Under the pieces are notes generated by a model, which did not search any database, was not told the DNA's origin, and saw nothing but the letters and a program-made list of their open reading frames with translations. From contig JAPOOK010000014.1 in the NCBI GenBank assembly GCA_026713485.1, positions 1 to 58,070 on the forward strand: 58,070 nucleotides of DNA, read 5' to 3'. Source of the DNA: Chloroflexota bacterium. GTDB taxonomy: Bacteria; Chloroflexota; Dehalococcoidia; UBA6926. Positions 17,053 to 26,142 of this stretch are shown here, one piece after another (the first letter of the stretch is position 1; the number at the start of each line of letters is the position of its first letter). The translations under genes were made by a program, and so were the position numbers.

Positions 17053-17468
17053 GCGGCTATCTCCTGGACACTAATGTCGTTTCTGAGCGGACAAAGGAAG
17101 ACCCGGCCCAGACCGTTATGGACTTTCTAAACAACCACGATGAGCTTTGGCTGTCCGCCATAGTCGTTAAAGAGCTGGAATTGGGTGTGCAACTCATGCC
17201 GCAAGGCCGCCGGCGCGAAAGGTTGAGAGAATGGTTGAACCTGCTCCTCGACGACTATGAGGGGCGAATCTCACCCATCGGCAGAAGGGAAGCCGAACGG
17301 GCTGCGGTGCTCCAGGCGCAAGTTCGTCGGAGCGGCGGAGAACTTGAACTTGGCGACGCCCTGATCGCAGGAACAGCAATCGTCAATGACATGATCATCG
17401 TAACGCGCAATGTACGGGATTTCGACGGCCTCGGAATCGAAATCGTAAACCCTTGGGAAACCACGTAA
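17049..17468 (+). CDS. vapC: PIN-domain ribonuclease toxin (VapC/FitB type)
   Basis: A 139-residue PIN nuclease. The acidic metal-binding residues are visible: D7 (YLLDTNVVSE), E42 (VVKELELG), D103 (LELGDALIAG) and D124 (TRNVRDFDGL). It is coupled to the Phd-type antitoxin upstream. VapC toxins cleave initiator tRNA, other tRNA or rRNA; the target here cannot be told. The pair lies between rseP and ispG, which are normally adjacent or close in this cluster. Confidence 0.9.
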   Translation: MSGYLLDTNVVSERTKEDPAQTVMDFLNNHDELWLSAIVVKELELGVQLMPQGRRRERLREWLNLLLDDYEGRISPIGRREAERAAVLQAQVRRSGGELELGDALIAGTAIVNDMIIVTRNVRDFDGLGIEIVNPWETT

Positions 17469-17573
17469 GCCCCCTGACATCCAGTCTCACCTGACCTGAT
17501 GCTCACGCCCCCTATGGTATGGTGGAAGCAAGCATAAGGAAGAAATCGACGCGCGCGGACAGGAGTAGGTCCG

Positions 17574-18722
17574 ATGAATCAGAGACGTCTTTCCCGGCAG
17601 ATTCACGTAGGTGATGTTCCCGTCGGTGGCGATGCACCCATCGCCATCCAGTCCATGACCAAGACGGACACTCGGGACGCCGAAGCAACAATCTTGCAGA
17701 TCTATGAGGTTGCCGCAGCCGGATGTGACATCATCCGCCTCGCCGTCCCCAACATGGACGCCGCAGCGGCCCTCAAAGAGATCTGCAGCCGCGCTCCCAT
17801 CCCCGTTGTCGCAGACATCCACTTCCATCACCTGCTGGCGCTTGAGGCTATCAAGAACGGCGTCAGCGCAATCCGCCTGAATCCCGGCAACATCCGCGAC
17901 GCCGATAAGGTTCGTGAGGTCACGACCCTCGCCAAGGAATACGACATTCCCATACGAATCGGCGTCAACTTCGGCTCCCTGCCGCCAATAGGCGGCATCG
18001 GCAAGACCGGCGATTTCCACCGCCTCGCTGATGGCGTCAACAAGCTCGCCAAGGCCAGCCAGGAGGGGGAGGGCGACTACACCGTCGTCGACCACATGGT
18101 GGCAACGGCCCTGTGGGAAGTCGGAATCCTCGAGGAGTTGGGGTTCGACCAGATCAAGATCTCCGTCAAGGGATTCGATGTCCCAATGACAGTCCAGGCC
18201 TATCAGCGTGTCGCCGAACAGGTCGACTATCCCCTGCACTTGGGAATCACGGAGGCGGGCACGCCGTTTGGCGGCTCGATCCGCAGCGCCATCGGCATCG
18301 GACACCTGCTCCACGAGGGCATCGGTGATACCATCCGTGTCTCGCTCGCCGGCGACCCTGTGAAAGAGGTCGAGGCCGGTTGGGAGATCCTCAAGTCGCT
18401 GAACCTCCGCAATAAGGGCGTCACGCTCATCGCCTGCCCCTCCTGCGGGCGCGCCGACGTTGACATCATCAAGTACTCGCAGATGGTGGACGAGGCGCTC
18501 AAGCAGGTGGACAAGCCGGTCCGCGTGGCCGTCATGGGCTGCGAAGTCAATGGTCCCGGTGAGGCAAAGGATGCCGATGTGGGCATCGCCGCAGGTAATG
18601 GCCGCGGCATCATCTTCCGCAAGGGCGAGAAGGTCCGCGTCGTTCCTGAGGACGAGTTCGTCTCGGCCCTCATGGAGGAGATCGAGAAGATCGAAGTCGA
18701 TCCCGAGCTCGCCGCCACCTAG
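17574..18722 (+). CDS. ispG: 4-hydroxy-3-methylbut-2-enyl diphosphate synthase
   Basis: A 382-residue [4Fe-4S] enzyme of the MEP route that converts MEcPP to HMBPP. The TIM-barrel segment holds IAIQSMTKTDTRD and VVADIHFHHLLALEA. The iron-sulfur cysteines are in ACPSCGRADVD and MGCEVNGPGEA. Its length fits the short bacterial form. CAGGAG lies upstream of the ATG. It cooperates with dxr and uppS in the same cluster. Confidence 0.97.
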   Translation: MNQRRLSRQIHVGDVPVGGDAPIAIQSMTKTDTRDAEATILQIYEVAAAGCDIIRLAVPNMDAAAALKEICSRAPIPVVADIHFHHLLALEAIKNGVSAIRLNPGNIRDADKVREVTTLAKEYDIPIRIGVNFGSLPPIGGIGKTGDFHRLADGVNKLAKASQEGEGDYTVVDHMVATALWEVGILEELGFDQIKISVKGFDVPMTVQAYQRVAEQVDYPLHLGITEAGTPFGGSIRSAIGIGHLLHEGIGDTIRVSLAGDPVKEVEAGWEILKSLNLRNKGVTLIACPSCGRADVDIIKYSQMVDEALKQVDKPVRVAVMGCEVNGPGEAKDADVGIAAGNGRGIIFRKGEKVRVVPEDEFVSALMEEIEKIEVDPELAAT

Positions 18723-18834
18723 AGTCCCCTCCCACGCCCCAACTGACAACGGCGCTGTTGCCGCTGTATCCTATTCGCAATAGATTCGCGCGTAGGCCGC
18801 GATGTCTGCGCGCGCCCAATGGGAGGATCAGCCC

Positions 18835-20499
<1,665 letters not shown>

Positions 20500-20516
20500 C
20501 TACACATATCAACAAC

Positions 20517-20552
20517 ACCCTCTGCCTAAAGGAGAGGGTTGGGTGAGGGAAA
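20517..20552. repeat. dispersed palindromic repeat C, copy 1
   Basis: ACCCTCT (20517-20523) pairs with AGAGGGT (20533-20539) across a 9-nt loop and is followed by TGGGTGAGGGA. A related hairpin lies at 51986-52005. It sits in the 74-nt spacer after the mutase gene and could be a processing or attenuating hairpin within the operon. Confidence 0.65.
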
Positions 20553-20573
20553 AGTAGGGAGGCTAGCCAACGG

Positions 20574-21374
20574 ATGTTTAAGAGAATCGACCACATCGGC
20601 GTCGTCGTCCGGGATATCAAAGAGGCAACGGACGCCTACGAAAGGCTATTCGGCCTGAAAGTCGCCGCCCAGGAAACCATTGAGGAACGCGGTCTCATCG
20701 CCGCCCTCGTCCCGACCTCCAACGTGCGCTTCGAGATCATGCAGCCCATCAACCCGGAGAGCGCCGTCGGCCGGTTCATCGAGCGCCGTGGCGAGGGCAT
20801 CCAGCATATCTGCTTCGAGGTCGAGGACATCCGCGCCACCATCGCGACCCTCAAGGAGCGCGAAGTTCAGCTCATCCAAGGCGAGCCGGAAGGCGGATTC
20901 GTTGGCGAGGTGGAGTTCATCCACCCACGCGCCGCCAACGGCGTCCTCACGGAGATCGCCCAGATCACCCGACACACCCCTACCGAGCATGATCTTCGCG
21001 TTCACCACGTCACAATCGCCGCCACGGACCGCGACGCTGCCGTCGAGAATTGGTCAAAGAGCTTTGACCTCAAGCTGAACCGGATGTCGGAGCGAGAGAG
21101 TGCCGGAATAATCGCCGGCTGGCTTGACGCGGGCGACGCAGAGGTTGAATTTGCCCAGCAGACCTCGGACGAAGGTCCGCTGGCCAGGTTCATTGAGGAA
21201 CGGGGCGCCGGCGTCTTTGGCATCGTCCTCGAGACAGATGATGCCGAGGGACTGACCGAACACGTCCGTAGTCAGGGCCTGCGTGTCATCGAAGACCCCG
21301 AGGGCGACAACGTCATCCGTGTCGTCCATCCCCAGGACTTTTTCGGCACACTCATCATGATCAACCAACGCTGA
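20574..21374 (+). CDS. double-VOC-domain protein, methylmalonyl-CoA epimerase-like
   Basis: A 266-residue protein of two vicinal-oxygen-chelate domains. Domain 1 (about 1-132) resembles methylmalonyl-CoA epimerase: H7 in DHIGVVV, E in RFEIMQP, H in GIQHICFEV and E in VLTEIAQ are the four metal ligands. Domain 2 (about 140-266) keeps the first two (VHHVTIA, VEFAQQ) but has G and M where the last two belong (GVFGIVLET, LIMINQR). Position between the mutase subunits supports epimerisation of (S)- to (R)-methylmalonyl-CoA. Most known epimerases have one such polypeptide domain and dimerise. Confidence 0.8.
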   Translation: MFKRIDHIGVVVRDIKEATDAYERLFGLKVAAQETIEERGLIAALVPTSNVRFEIMQPINPESAVGRFIERRGEGIQHICFEVEDIRATIATLKEREVQLIQGEPEGGFVGEVEFIHPRAANGVLTEIAQITRHTPTEHDLRVHHVTIAATDRDAAVENWSKSFDLKLNRMSERESAGIIAGWLDAGDAEVEFAQQTSDEGPLARFIEERGAGVFGIVLETDDAEGLTEHVRSQGLRVIEDPEGDNVIRVVHPQDFFGTLIMINQR

Positions 21375-21398
21375 CAGCCGCTCTGAAAGGCAACAACA

Positions 21399-22280
21399 AT
21401 GACAGACCAGCAAGATCTTCTGCTACAGCGATTTGACCAGGTCGGCCTTCTCGTCAAAGACATAGATGAGGCGACTCAAAAGGTGGAGGATGTCCTCGGA
21501 CTCAGCGCCACCGTCAAACGTGACGCCTACGACGAGGGCTATCGCGCCGCAATCATCCCGCTGCGTGTCGGCCGCCTCCTGCTGCTCCAACCCACATCCG
21601 ACGACAGCCCTCTGGCCAAACAGCTTGAGGAACGCGGCGAGGGCATGCACCACGTCAGCTTCCACGTTGATGACATCGAGCAGGCTACAGAGGAGATCCA
21701 GAGCCGCGGCGCTGAGTTCATCGTTCACAGCCCCCAACAGGGCATCACGGGCAAGAACACCATCATCAGCCCCGACAGCACAGGCGGCGTCCCCGTGGAG
21801 ATCAAGGAAACTACCCTTTTCACTCCCGGCACGTCCCGTGACATTGGCCTCCATCACGTCACGATCCGCACTTATGACGTGGGTACGGCGGCGGCCACCT
21901 GGCAGCATCTCTTCCGGATGCCCCTCAAGCGGCGCGCCGTCTCCGAGGGGTTCGGCATGGATACCGCGTGGCTCGACGCTGGCGACGCCGAAGTCGAATT
22001 CGCCCAGGACCTCAATGAGAACGGCCCCGTCTCCCGCGCCCTCAAGCTCATGGGTGAGGGACTGCATGCCGTCGTGCTTGAATCTGACGACCCCGAGGCC
22101 GTTGAGGAGCGCGTACGAGCTGCCGGTGTCCGCATGATCGTGGACGACGGCGAACCGACCAACGTTCTCCGCGCCGTCCATCCCCTTGATTTTCTCGGTA
22201 CTCTGGTATTGATAGCGCAGCGCGACGCGGCCCATGCGGGGATGAACCGCACGCAGCCCGCGGACGACGCGGCGCACTAA
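21399..22280 (+). CDS. double-VOC-domain protein with incomplete metal sites
   Basis: A 293-residue paralogue of the preceding gene. Domain 1 has Q and L in place of the first two ligands (FDQVGLLV, LLLLQP) but keeps H and E (GMHHVSFHV, VPVEIKE). Domain 2 keeps H and E (LHHVTIR, VEFAQD) but lacks the last two (GLHAVVLES, LVLIAQR). Thus each half carries one half-site. It may be a regulatory or structural partner of the epimerase-like protein, or may form one composite site. The C-terminal 20 residues are a polar tail. Confidence 0.75.
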   Translation: MTDQQDLLLQRFDQVGLLVKDIDEATQKVEDVLGLSATVKRDAYDEGYRAAIIPLRVGRLLLLQPTSDDSPLAKQLEERGEGMHHVSFHVDDIEQATEEIQSRGAEFIVHSPQQGITGKNTIISPDSTGGVPVEIKETTLFTPGTSRDIGLHHVTIRTYDVGTAAATWQHLFRMPLKRRAVSEGFGMDTAWLDAGDAEVEFAQDLNENGPVSRALKLMGEGLHAVVLESDDPEAVEERVRAAGVRMIVDDGEPTNVLRAVHPLDFLGTLVLIAQRDAAHAGMNRTQPADDAAH

Positions 22281-22326
22281 GGGCGAGCGTCACTAAACGC
22301 CCGCCCCACGGAGAGGAGTGATAACA

Positions 22327-22743
22327 ATGACAACAGCAACAGCCCCGGCCCGAGTCCTGATTGCCAAGCCCGGCCTTGATGGACACGATCGCGGCGCAAA
22401 GGTCGTCGCCCGCGCCCTGCGTGACGCCGGCTTTGAAGTCATCTACACCGGCATCCGCCAGACGCCTGAGATGATCGTGCAGGCCGCCGTGCAGGAGGAT
22501 GTGGACGCCATCGGCCTCAGCATCCTCTCCGGCGCGCACCTTGATCTCCTCCCTGCCATCGTCAACGGCCTGCGCGAGAACGGCCTTGATATCCCTGTCT
22601 TCTCCGGTGGCATCATTCCCAAGGAAGACTACGAAGCCCTAAAGGAAATGGGCATCACGGCCATCTTCGGCCCGGGAACCAGCCTCAAGGACATCGTCGA
22701 CTTCACCCGTGAAGTCACGGGCACACCCTCCCCCGAAGACTAA
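22327..22743 (+). CDS. mcmA2: methylmalonyl-CoA mutase, cobalamin-binding subunit
   Basis: A 138-residue B12-binding domain. DGHDRG (18-23) is the DxHxxG motif with H20 as the cobalt ligand. Later motifs [15 protein letters not shown] and IFGPGTSL match the family. ATG 22327 lies 9 nt from AGGAG; a GTG at 22318 abuts that site. It is the partner of the catalytic subunit encoded at 18835; both plus the two VOC genes run on one strand with short gaps. Confidence 0.95.
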   Translation: MTTATAPARVLIAKPGLDGHDRGAKVVARALRDAGFEVIYTGIRQTPEMIVQAAVQEDVDAIGLSILSGAHLDLLPAIVNGLRENGLDIPVFSGGIIPKEDYEALKEMGITAIFGPGTSLKDIVDFTREVTGTPSPED

Positions 22744-22772
22744 GCCCCCCACCCCACCGGTCCGGCCCCGTC

Positions 22773-22792
22773 ATTCCCGCTTAGGCGGGAAT
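22773..22792. repeat. dispersed palindromic repeat B, copy 1
   Basis: ATTCCCGC (22773-22780) and GCGGGAAT (22785-22792) form a perfect 8-bp stem with a TTAG loop. A second copy lies at 52021-52040. It occupies the 134-nt spacer between the B12 subunit and the DUF177 gene and may terminate the mutase operon. Confidence 0.75.
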
Positions 22793-22877
22793 CCAGAAAT
22801 GGAGCGTATCCACTCAAGCTGGAACGCGGCCACCAAACTTCATAGACCAACCAAACATTATTCGCGAAGTTCAAGAG

Positions 22878-23390
22878 ATGTTAGTTAACGTCAGCGGCCT
22901 CATGCAAGAACCTATCGGCGCGCGCCGATCCTACGGCTTCATCGGGGAAGAAGTCGTGAGCGCCCTCGTCAACTGTGAGGCCGAACTCATGCGCACTGAC
23001 GTCGGCATCCTCGTCTCCGCCACCTGCGTCGCAGACCAACAACTGACCTGCTCGCTGTGTCTCGAGCCCTACCGGCAAAAGCTCAGCTTCTCGTTTGACG
23101 AGGAGTACTTCCCGATCATCGACATCGCCACCGGCCGCAAGATGCCGGATCGCGACACATCGGAAGACCTGCAGATCAACGAACAGCACCACCTTGATGT
23201 CGGCGACGCCGTCCGCCAGTACCTCATCATGCATGAGCCTCAGAACCCAATCTGCAAATCCGACTGCCTCGGCCTCTGTCCGCAGTGCGGAGTCGACCGC
23301 AATACGGTATCCTGCAAATGTCCGCCCATTCCCGCTCGTAGTGAGTGGGCCAAGCTGCAAGAGCTTTGGGCCGACAAATCTAACGACTGA
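22878..23390 (+). CDS. yceD: DUF177/YceD family protein
   Basis: A 170-residue protein of the family that precedes rpmF in most bacteria and is needed for 23S rRNA accumulation. It has a CSLCLEPY knuckle in the middle and a C-terminal cysteine set (ICKSDCLGLCPQCGVD), the family signature. The ATG at 22878 gives a normal length. The rpmF gene follows 66 nt downstream. Confidence 0.9.
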   Translation: MLVNVSGLMQEPIGARRSYGFIGEEVVSALVNCEAELMRTDVGILVSATCVADQQLTCSLCLEPYRQKLSFSFDEEYFPIIDIATGRKMPDRDTSEDLQINEQHHLDVGDAVRQYLIMHEPQNPICKSDCLGLCPQCGVDRNTVSCKCPPIPARSEWAKLQELWADKSND

Positions 23391-23456
23391 TTTAAGACGA
23401 TAAGGAATAACAGGCAAGGGCAACTTAGCTGCCAAAGCCGGAAAGGTCTTTAAGAA

Positions 23457-23651
23457 ATGCCGCCACTACCTAAGAGGCGACGCTCCCGCGCCCGTCAGAA
23501 CAAGCGCATGGCGCACACTGCCAAGTCGCCCATTCTTACATCGCAGTGCCCCAACTGCGGCAACGCGAGGGTTGCGCATCGCGCTTGCCCTTCCTGCGGC
23601 ACCTACAACGGCAGGCAGGTCGTCACGCCCCGCCGCGCCGCCGCCGAATAA
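23457..23651 (+). CDS. rpmF: 50S ribosomal protein L32
   Basis: A 64-residue zinc-type L32. It begins MPPLPKRRRSRARQNKR, matching the usual P.PKRR.S..R...RR opening. The two CxxC knuckles are CPNCG and CPSCG. The order DUF177-rpmF-fabD is the common bacterial linkage to fatty acid synthesis. Confidence 0.96.
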   Translation: MPPLPKRRRSRARQNKRMAHTAKSPILTSQCPNCGNARVAHRACPSCGTYNGRQVVTPRRAAAE

Positions 23652-23678
23652 CCGCGAATAAGAAGGGAGCAGCTGAAA

Positions 23679-24599
23679 ATGACAATCGCGTATCTCTTTC
23701 CCGGCCAGGGTGCCCAGGCAGTGGGCATGGGTAAGGACCTCTATGATGCCGTCCCCGCCGCCAAAGCCATATTTGACGAGGCCGACCAGGCCCTCGGGTT
23801 CTCACTCTCCCAGCTCTGCTTTGAAGGCCCCATGGAGGATCTCACGCAGACCATCAACACCCAGCCCGCCATCCTCACCGCGTCCGTCGCCGCGCTTGAA
23901 GCCGCGCGGGAAGTACTTGGTGATAAAGGCCTCACCCCGTCATTCGCTGCCGGTCACAGTCTCGGCGAATACTCCGCGCTTGTTGCCTCCGGTTCGATGA
24001 CCTTCTCCGACGCCGTCAAGCTCGTCCGTGAGCGCGGCCGCCTCATGCAGGCTGCGGGCGATGCGGCAGAGGGCGCCATGGCAGCCGTCATGGGAATGCC
24101 CGAAGACCAGCTGCAGGCCATCTGTGAGGCCAACGGCGTGGACATGGCCAATCTGAACTCCGCTGAACAGATTGTCATCAGCGGCTCAAAGACAGGTGTC
24201 GAGGCGGCACAGAAGGCCGCTGAGGAAGGCGGCGCGCGTCGCGTCGTGCCGTTGCCGGTCAGCGCGGCGTTCCACTCTTCGCTTATGGACCCCGCCGTCC
24301 CTGGCATGCGCACCGCCCTTGAGGGCGCATCTATCTCCGCGCCCACCTACCCTGTCGTCGGCAATGTCACCGCCCAGCCGTTGGAAACAGCGGACGAGGT
24401 AGTCGATGAGCTTGCCCGCCAGATCCGCAGTTCCGTCCAGTGGTTCCGCACCGTGGAGTACCTGCGTGACAACGGCGTCACCACGTTCATTGAGATCGGC
24501 CCCGGCAAGGTTCTCACCGGCCTCGTCAAGCGCACCTTCGATGGGGCGGAGACCGTCAACATCGGCAACCTGGAGGAGCTTGAGGCTCTCCGAGCCTAG
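23679..24599 (+). CDS. fabD: malonyl-CoA:acyl carrier protein transacylase
   Basis: A 306-residue enzyme charging ACP with malonate. FPGQGAQAVGMG is at the N-terminus, the nucleophile S94 is in GHSLGEYSAL, and the catalytic His lies in VSAAFHSSLM. AAGAAGGGAG precedes the ATG. fabH, fabG and fabF are not in the window, so the cluster is condensed here to fabD-nusB-acpP. Confidence 0.97.
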   Translation: MTIAYLFPGQGAQAVGMGKDLYDAVPAAKAIFDEADQALGFSLSQLCFEGPMEDLTQTINTQPAILTASVAALEAAREVLGDKGLTPSFAAGHSLGEYSALVASGSMTFSDAVKLVRERGRLMQAAGDAAEGAMAAVMGMPEDQLQAICEANGVDMANLNSAEQIVISGSKTGVEAAQKAAEEGGARRVVPLPVSAAFHSSLMDPAVPGMRTALEGASISAPTYPVVGNVTAQPLETADEVVDELARQIRSSVQWFRTVEYLRDNGVTTFIEIGPGKVLTGLVKRTFDGAETVNIGNLEELEALRA

Positions 24600-24612
24600 G
24601 CAATCGTCGCTC

Positions 24613-25074
24613 GTGTCCCAAGCGCCTGCGGACGGCGGAGCCGTCGAACGATTCGCCAAGTCGCGCCGCAGCGCCCGCGCCATTGCGCTCCAGGCACTCT
24701 ATGAATGGGATGCCGTCAGGCACCCGCCCGCCGACTCCGTAGGCCGAATCGCTGACGATTTCCTTGAGGACACGGGCCGGGATTCCATCCTGTCTTACGC
24801 TGCCGCCCTCGTGGATGACGTGCAGCAGGATGAGGCCCGCCTTGATCGCCTGATCCAGGAACACGCGACCGCCTACCCTGTTAGCCAGCTTGCTACTGTC
24901 GACCGCAACGCCATCCGCCTCGCGCTTTCCGAAATAACAAATGCGCGCGTGCCGGTAGCGATTGCCATCGATGAGGCCGTCGAACTCGCTCGGACATACG
25001 GTGCGGAATCCTCCGCTCGCTTCGTTCACGGCGTATTGGGGGGCGTGCTTGCGGAACTCTCGATTGACCCCTAA
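24613..25074 (+). CDS. nusB: transcription antitermination factor NusB
   Basis: A 153-residue all-helical protein. The RNA-binding N-terminal segment reads RRSARAIALQALYEWDAV. The C-terminal segment includes DRNAIRLALSEI and VAIAIDEAVELARTYGAE, followed by RFVHGVLGG. GTG 24613, 14 nt after fabD, gives the usual length; the much longer open frame lies inside fabD and was rejected. NusB acts with NusE/S10 in rRNA antitermination. Confidence 0.93.
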   Translation: MSQAPADGGAVERFAKSRRSARAIALQALYEWDAVRHPPADSVGRIADDFLEDTGRDSILSYAAALVDDVQQDEARLDRLIQEHATAYPVSQLATVDRNAIRLALSEITNARVPVAIAIDEAVELARTYGAESSARFVHGVLGGVLAELSIDP

Positions 25075-25119
25075 TGTAAGTCTAGGAAGCAATTACTCAG
25101 CGCAGGGAGGAAATATCAC

Positions 25120-25380
25120 GTGGCTACCGTTGAAGAGAGAGTCAAAGAGGTCATCGTTGCGCAGCTTGGCGTCGAAGCGGAGAACGTCACCCTCGGAGCG
25201 TCTTTCACTGAGGATCTCAACGTCGATTCGCTCGATATGGTTGAACTCGTGATGGCGTTCGAAGAGGAATTTGAGAAGAGCGCCGAATTCTCCATATCTG
25301 ATGAAGACGCCGAGAAGATTCTCACGGTGCAGGACGCGATCAACTACTTCAAGGATGAGGTTGGAATCGCTGACGAGTAG
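25120..25380 (+). CDS. acpP: acyl carrier protein
   Basis: An 86-residue acidic ACP. S37 in [10 protein letters not shown] is the phosphopantetheine attachment site. GTG 25120 follows AGGGAGGAAA at a normal distance. It acts with FabD, encoded just upstream. Confidence 0.97.
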   Translation: MATVEERVKEVIVAQLGVEAENVTLGASFTEDLNVDSLDMVELVMAFEEEFEKSAEFSISDEDAEKILTVQDAINYFKDEVGIADE

Positions 25381-25454
25381 ACCCGGACTTCAGTGCAGGG
25401 GCTTTGGGACTGGGTTCATGGCTAGCGTCGAACCCATCCCAATCCGTTGTGGCT

Positions 25455-26129
25455 ATGGCCTCCCCTGCTGCTGATGCCGCGGAGGACCTCCGCGCTATTG
25501 CCCTTGAAATCTCGACCTGCACGGAGTGCCGACTCTCTGAAGGCCGCACGAACGCCGTACCCGGCGAGGGCGCGCCGGACGCTGATGTCATGTTCATCGG
25601 CGAAGGCCCTGGTTTCTATGAGGATCAACAGGGACGCCCTTTCGTTGGAGCTGCGGGCAAGTTCCTGGATGAGCTACTCGCCACCATCGGCTTGGAGCGT
25701 AAGGACGTCTACATCACCAACACCGTCAAGTGCCGCCCGCCGGATAACCGTGATCCCCGGGACGACGAACTGGACACCTGTGAGTCTCTCTACCTCCGCA
25801 GGCAGCTCCAACTCGTCAACCCAACCTTGCTCGTGACACTCGGGCGATTTTCACTCACCCGCCTCTTCCCGGGGCAGGCCATTTCCCGCGCTCGCGGCCA
25901 ACTCCTCTACAAGGACGGTCTGGCTGTCTACCCCGTCTATCACCCCGCCGCCGCCCTGCACCAACAGCGACTGCGAGATGTCATCATTGACGACTTTCGC
26001 AACATCCCCACCGTACTTGAGACTGCTCGCCGTCGACTGACCGGCGCAGTGGCGGACCAACAGGACGGCTATGGCTCCGACGAAACAGACTCCAACGAAA
26101 GCTCCGGAGAACAATTGAGCCTCCTCTAG
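25455..26129 (+). CDS. type 4 uracil-DNA glycosylase (iron-sulfur)
   Basis: A DNA repair enzyme removing uracil. Family features are the cluster cysteines in CTECRL, the CRPP motif after ITNTVK, and a later Cys in DTCESL. The active-site motif GEGPGFYEDQQGRPFVG and the C-terminal YHPAAAL are also present. ATG 25455 gives 224 residues; TTG 25404 would add 17. The Ser/Asp-rich C-terminal tail ends in EQLSLL, resembling a beta-clamp-binding peptide (QLSLL), consistent with DNA repair. The RNase J gene starts 13 nt downstream. Confidence 0.9.
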   Translation: MASPAADAAEDLRAIALEISTCTECRLSEGRTNAVPGEGAPDADVMFIGEGPGFYEDQQGRPFVGAAGKFLDELLATIGLERKDVYITNTVKCRPPDNRDPRDDELDTCESLYLRRQLQLVNPTLLVTLGRFSLTRLFPGQAISRARGQLLYKDGLAVYPVYHPAAALHQQRLRDVIIDDFRNIPTVLETARRRLTGAVADQQDGYGSDETDSNESSGEQLSLL

Positions 26130-26142
26130 GCCCATAGTCACC

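Noticed and set aside
17487-18749. 420-codon open frame on the minus strand opposite ispG
   Set aside because: It is a shadow of the ispG gene in GC-rich DNA; its translation has no recognisable domain while ispG is fully convincing.
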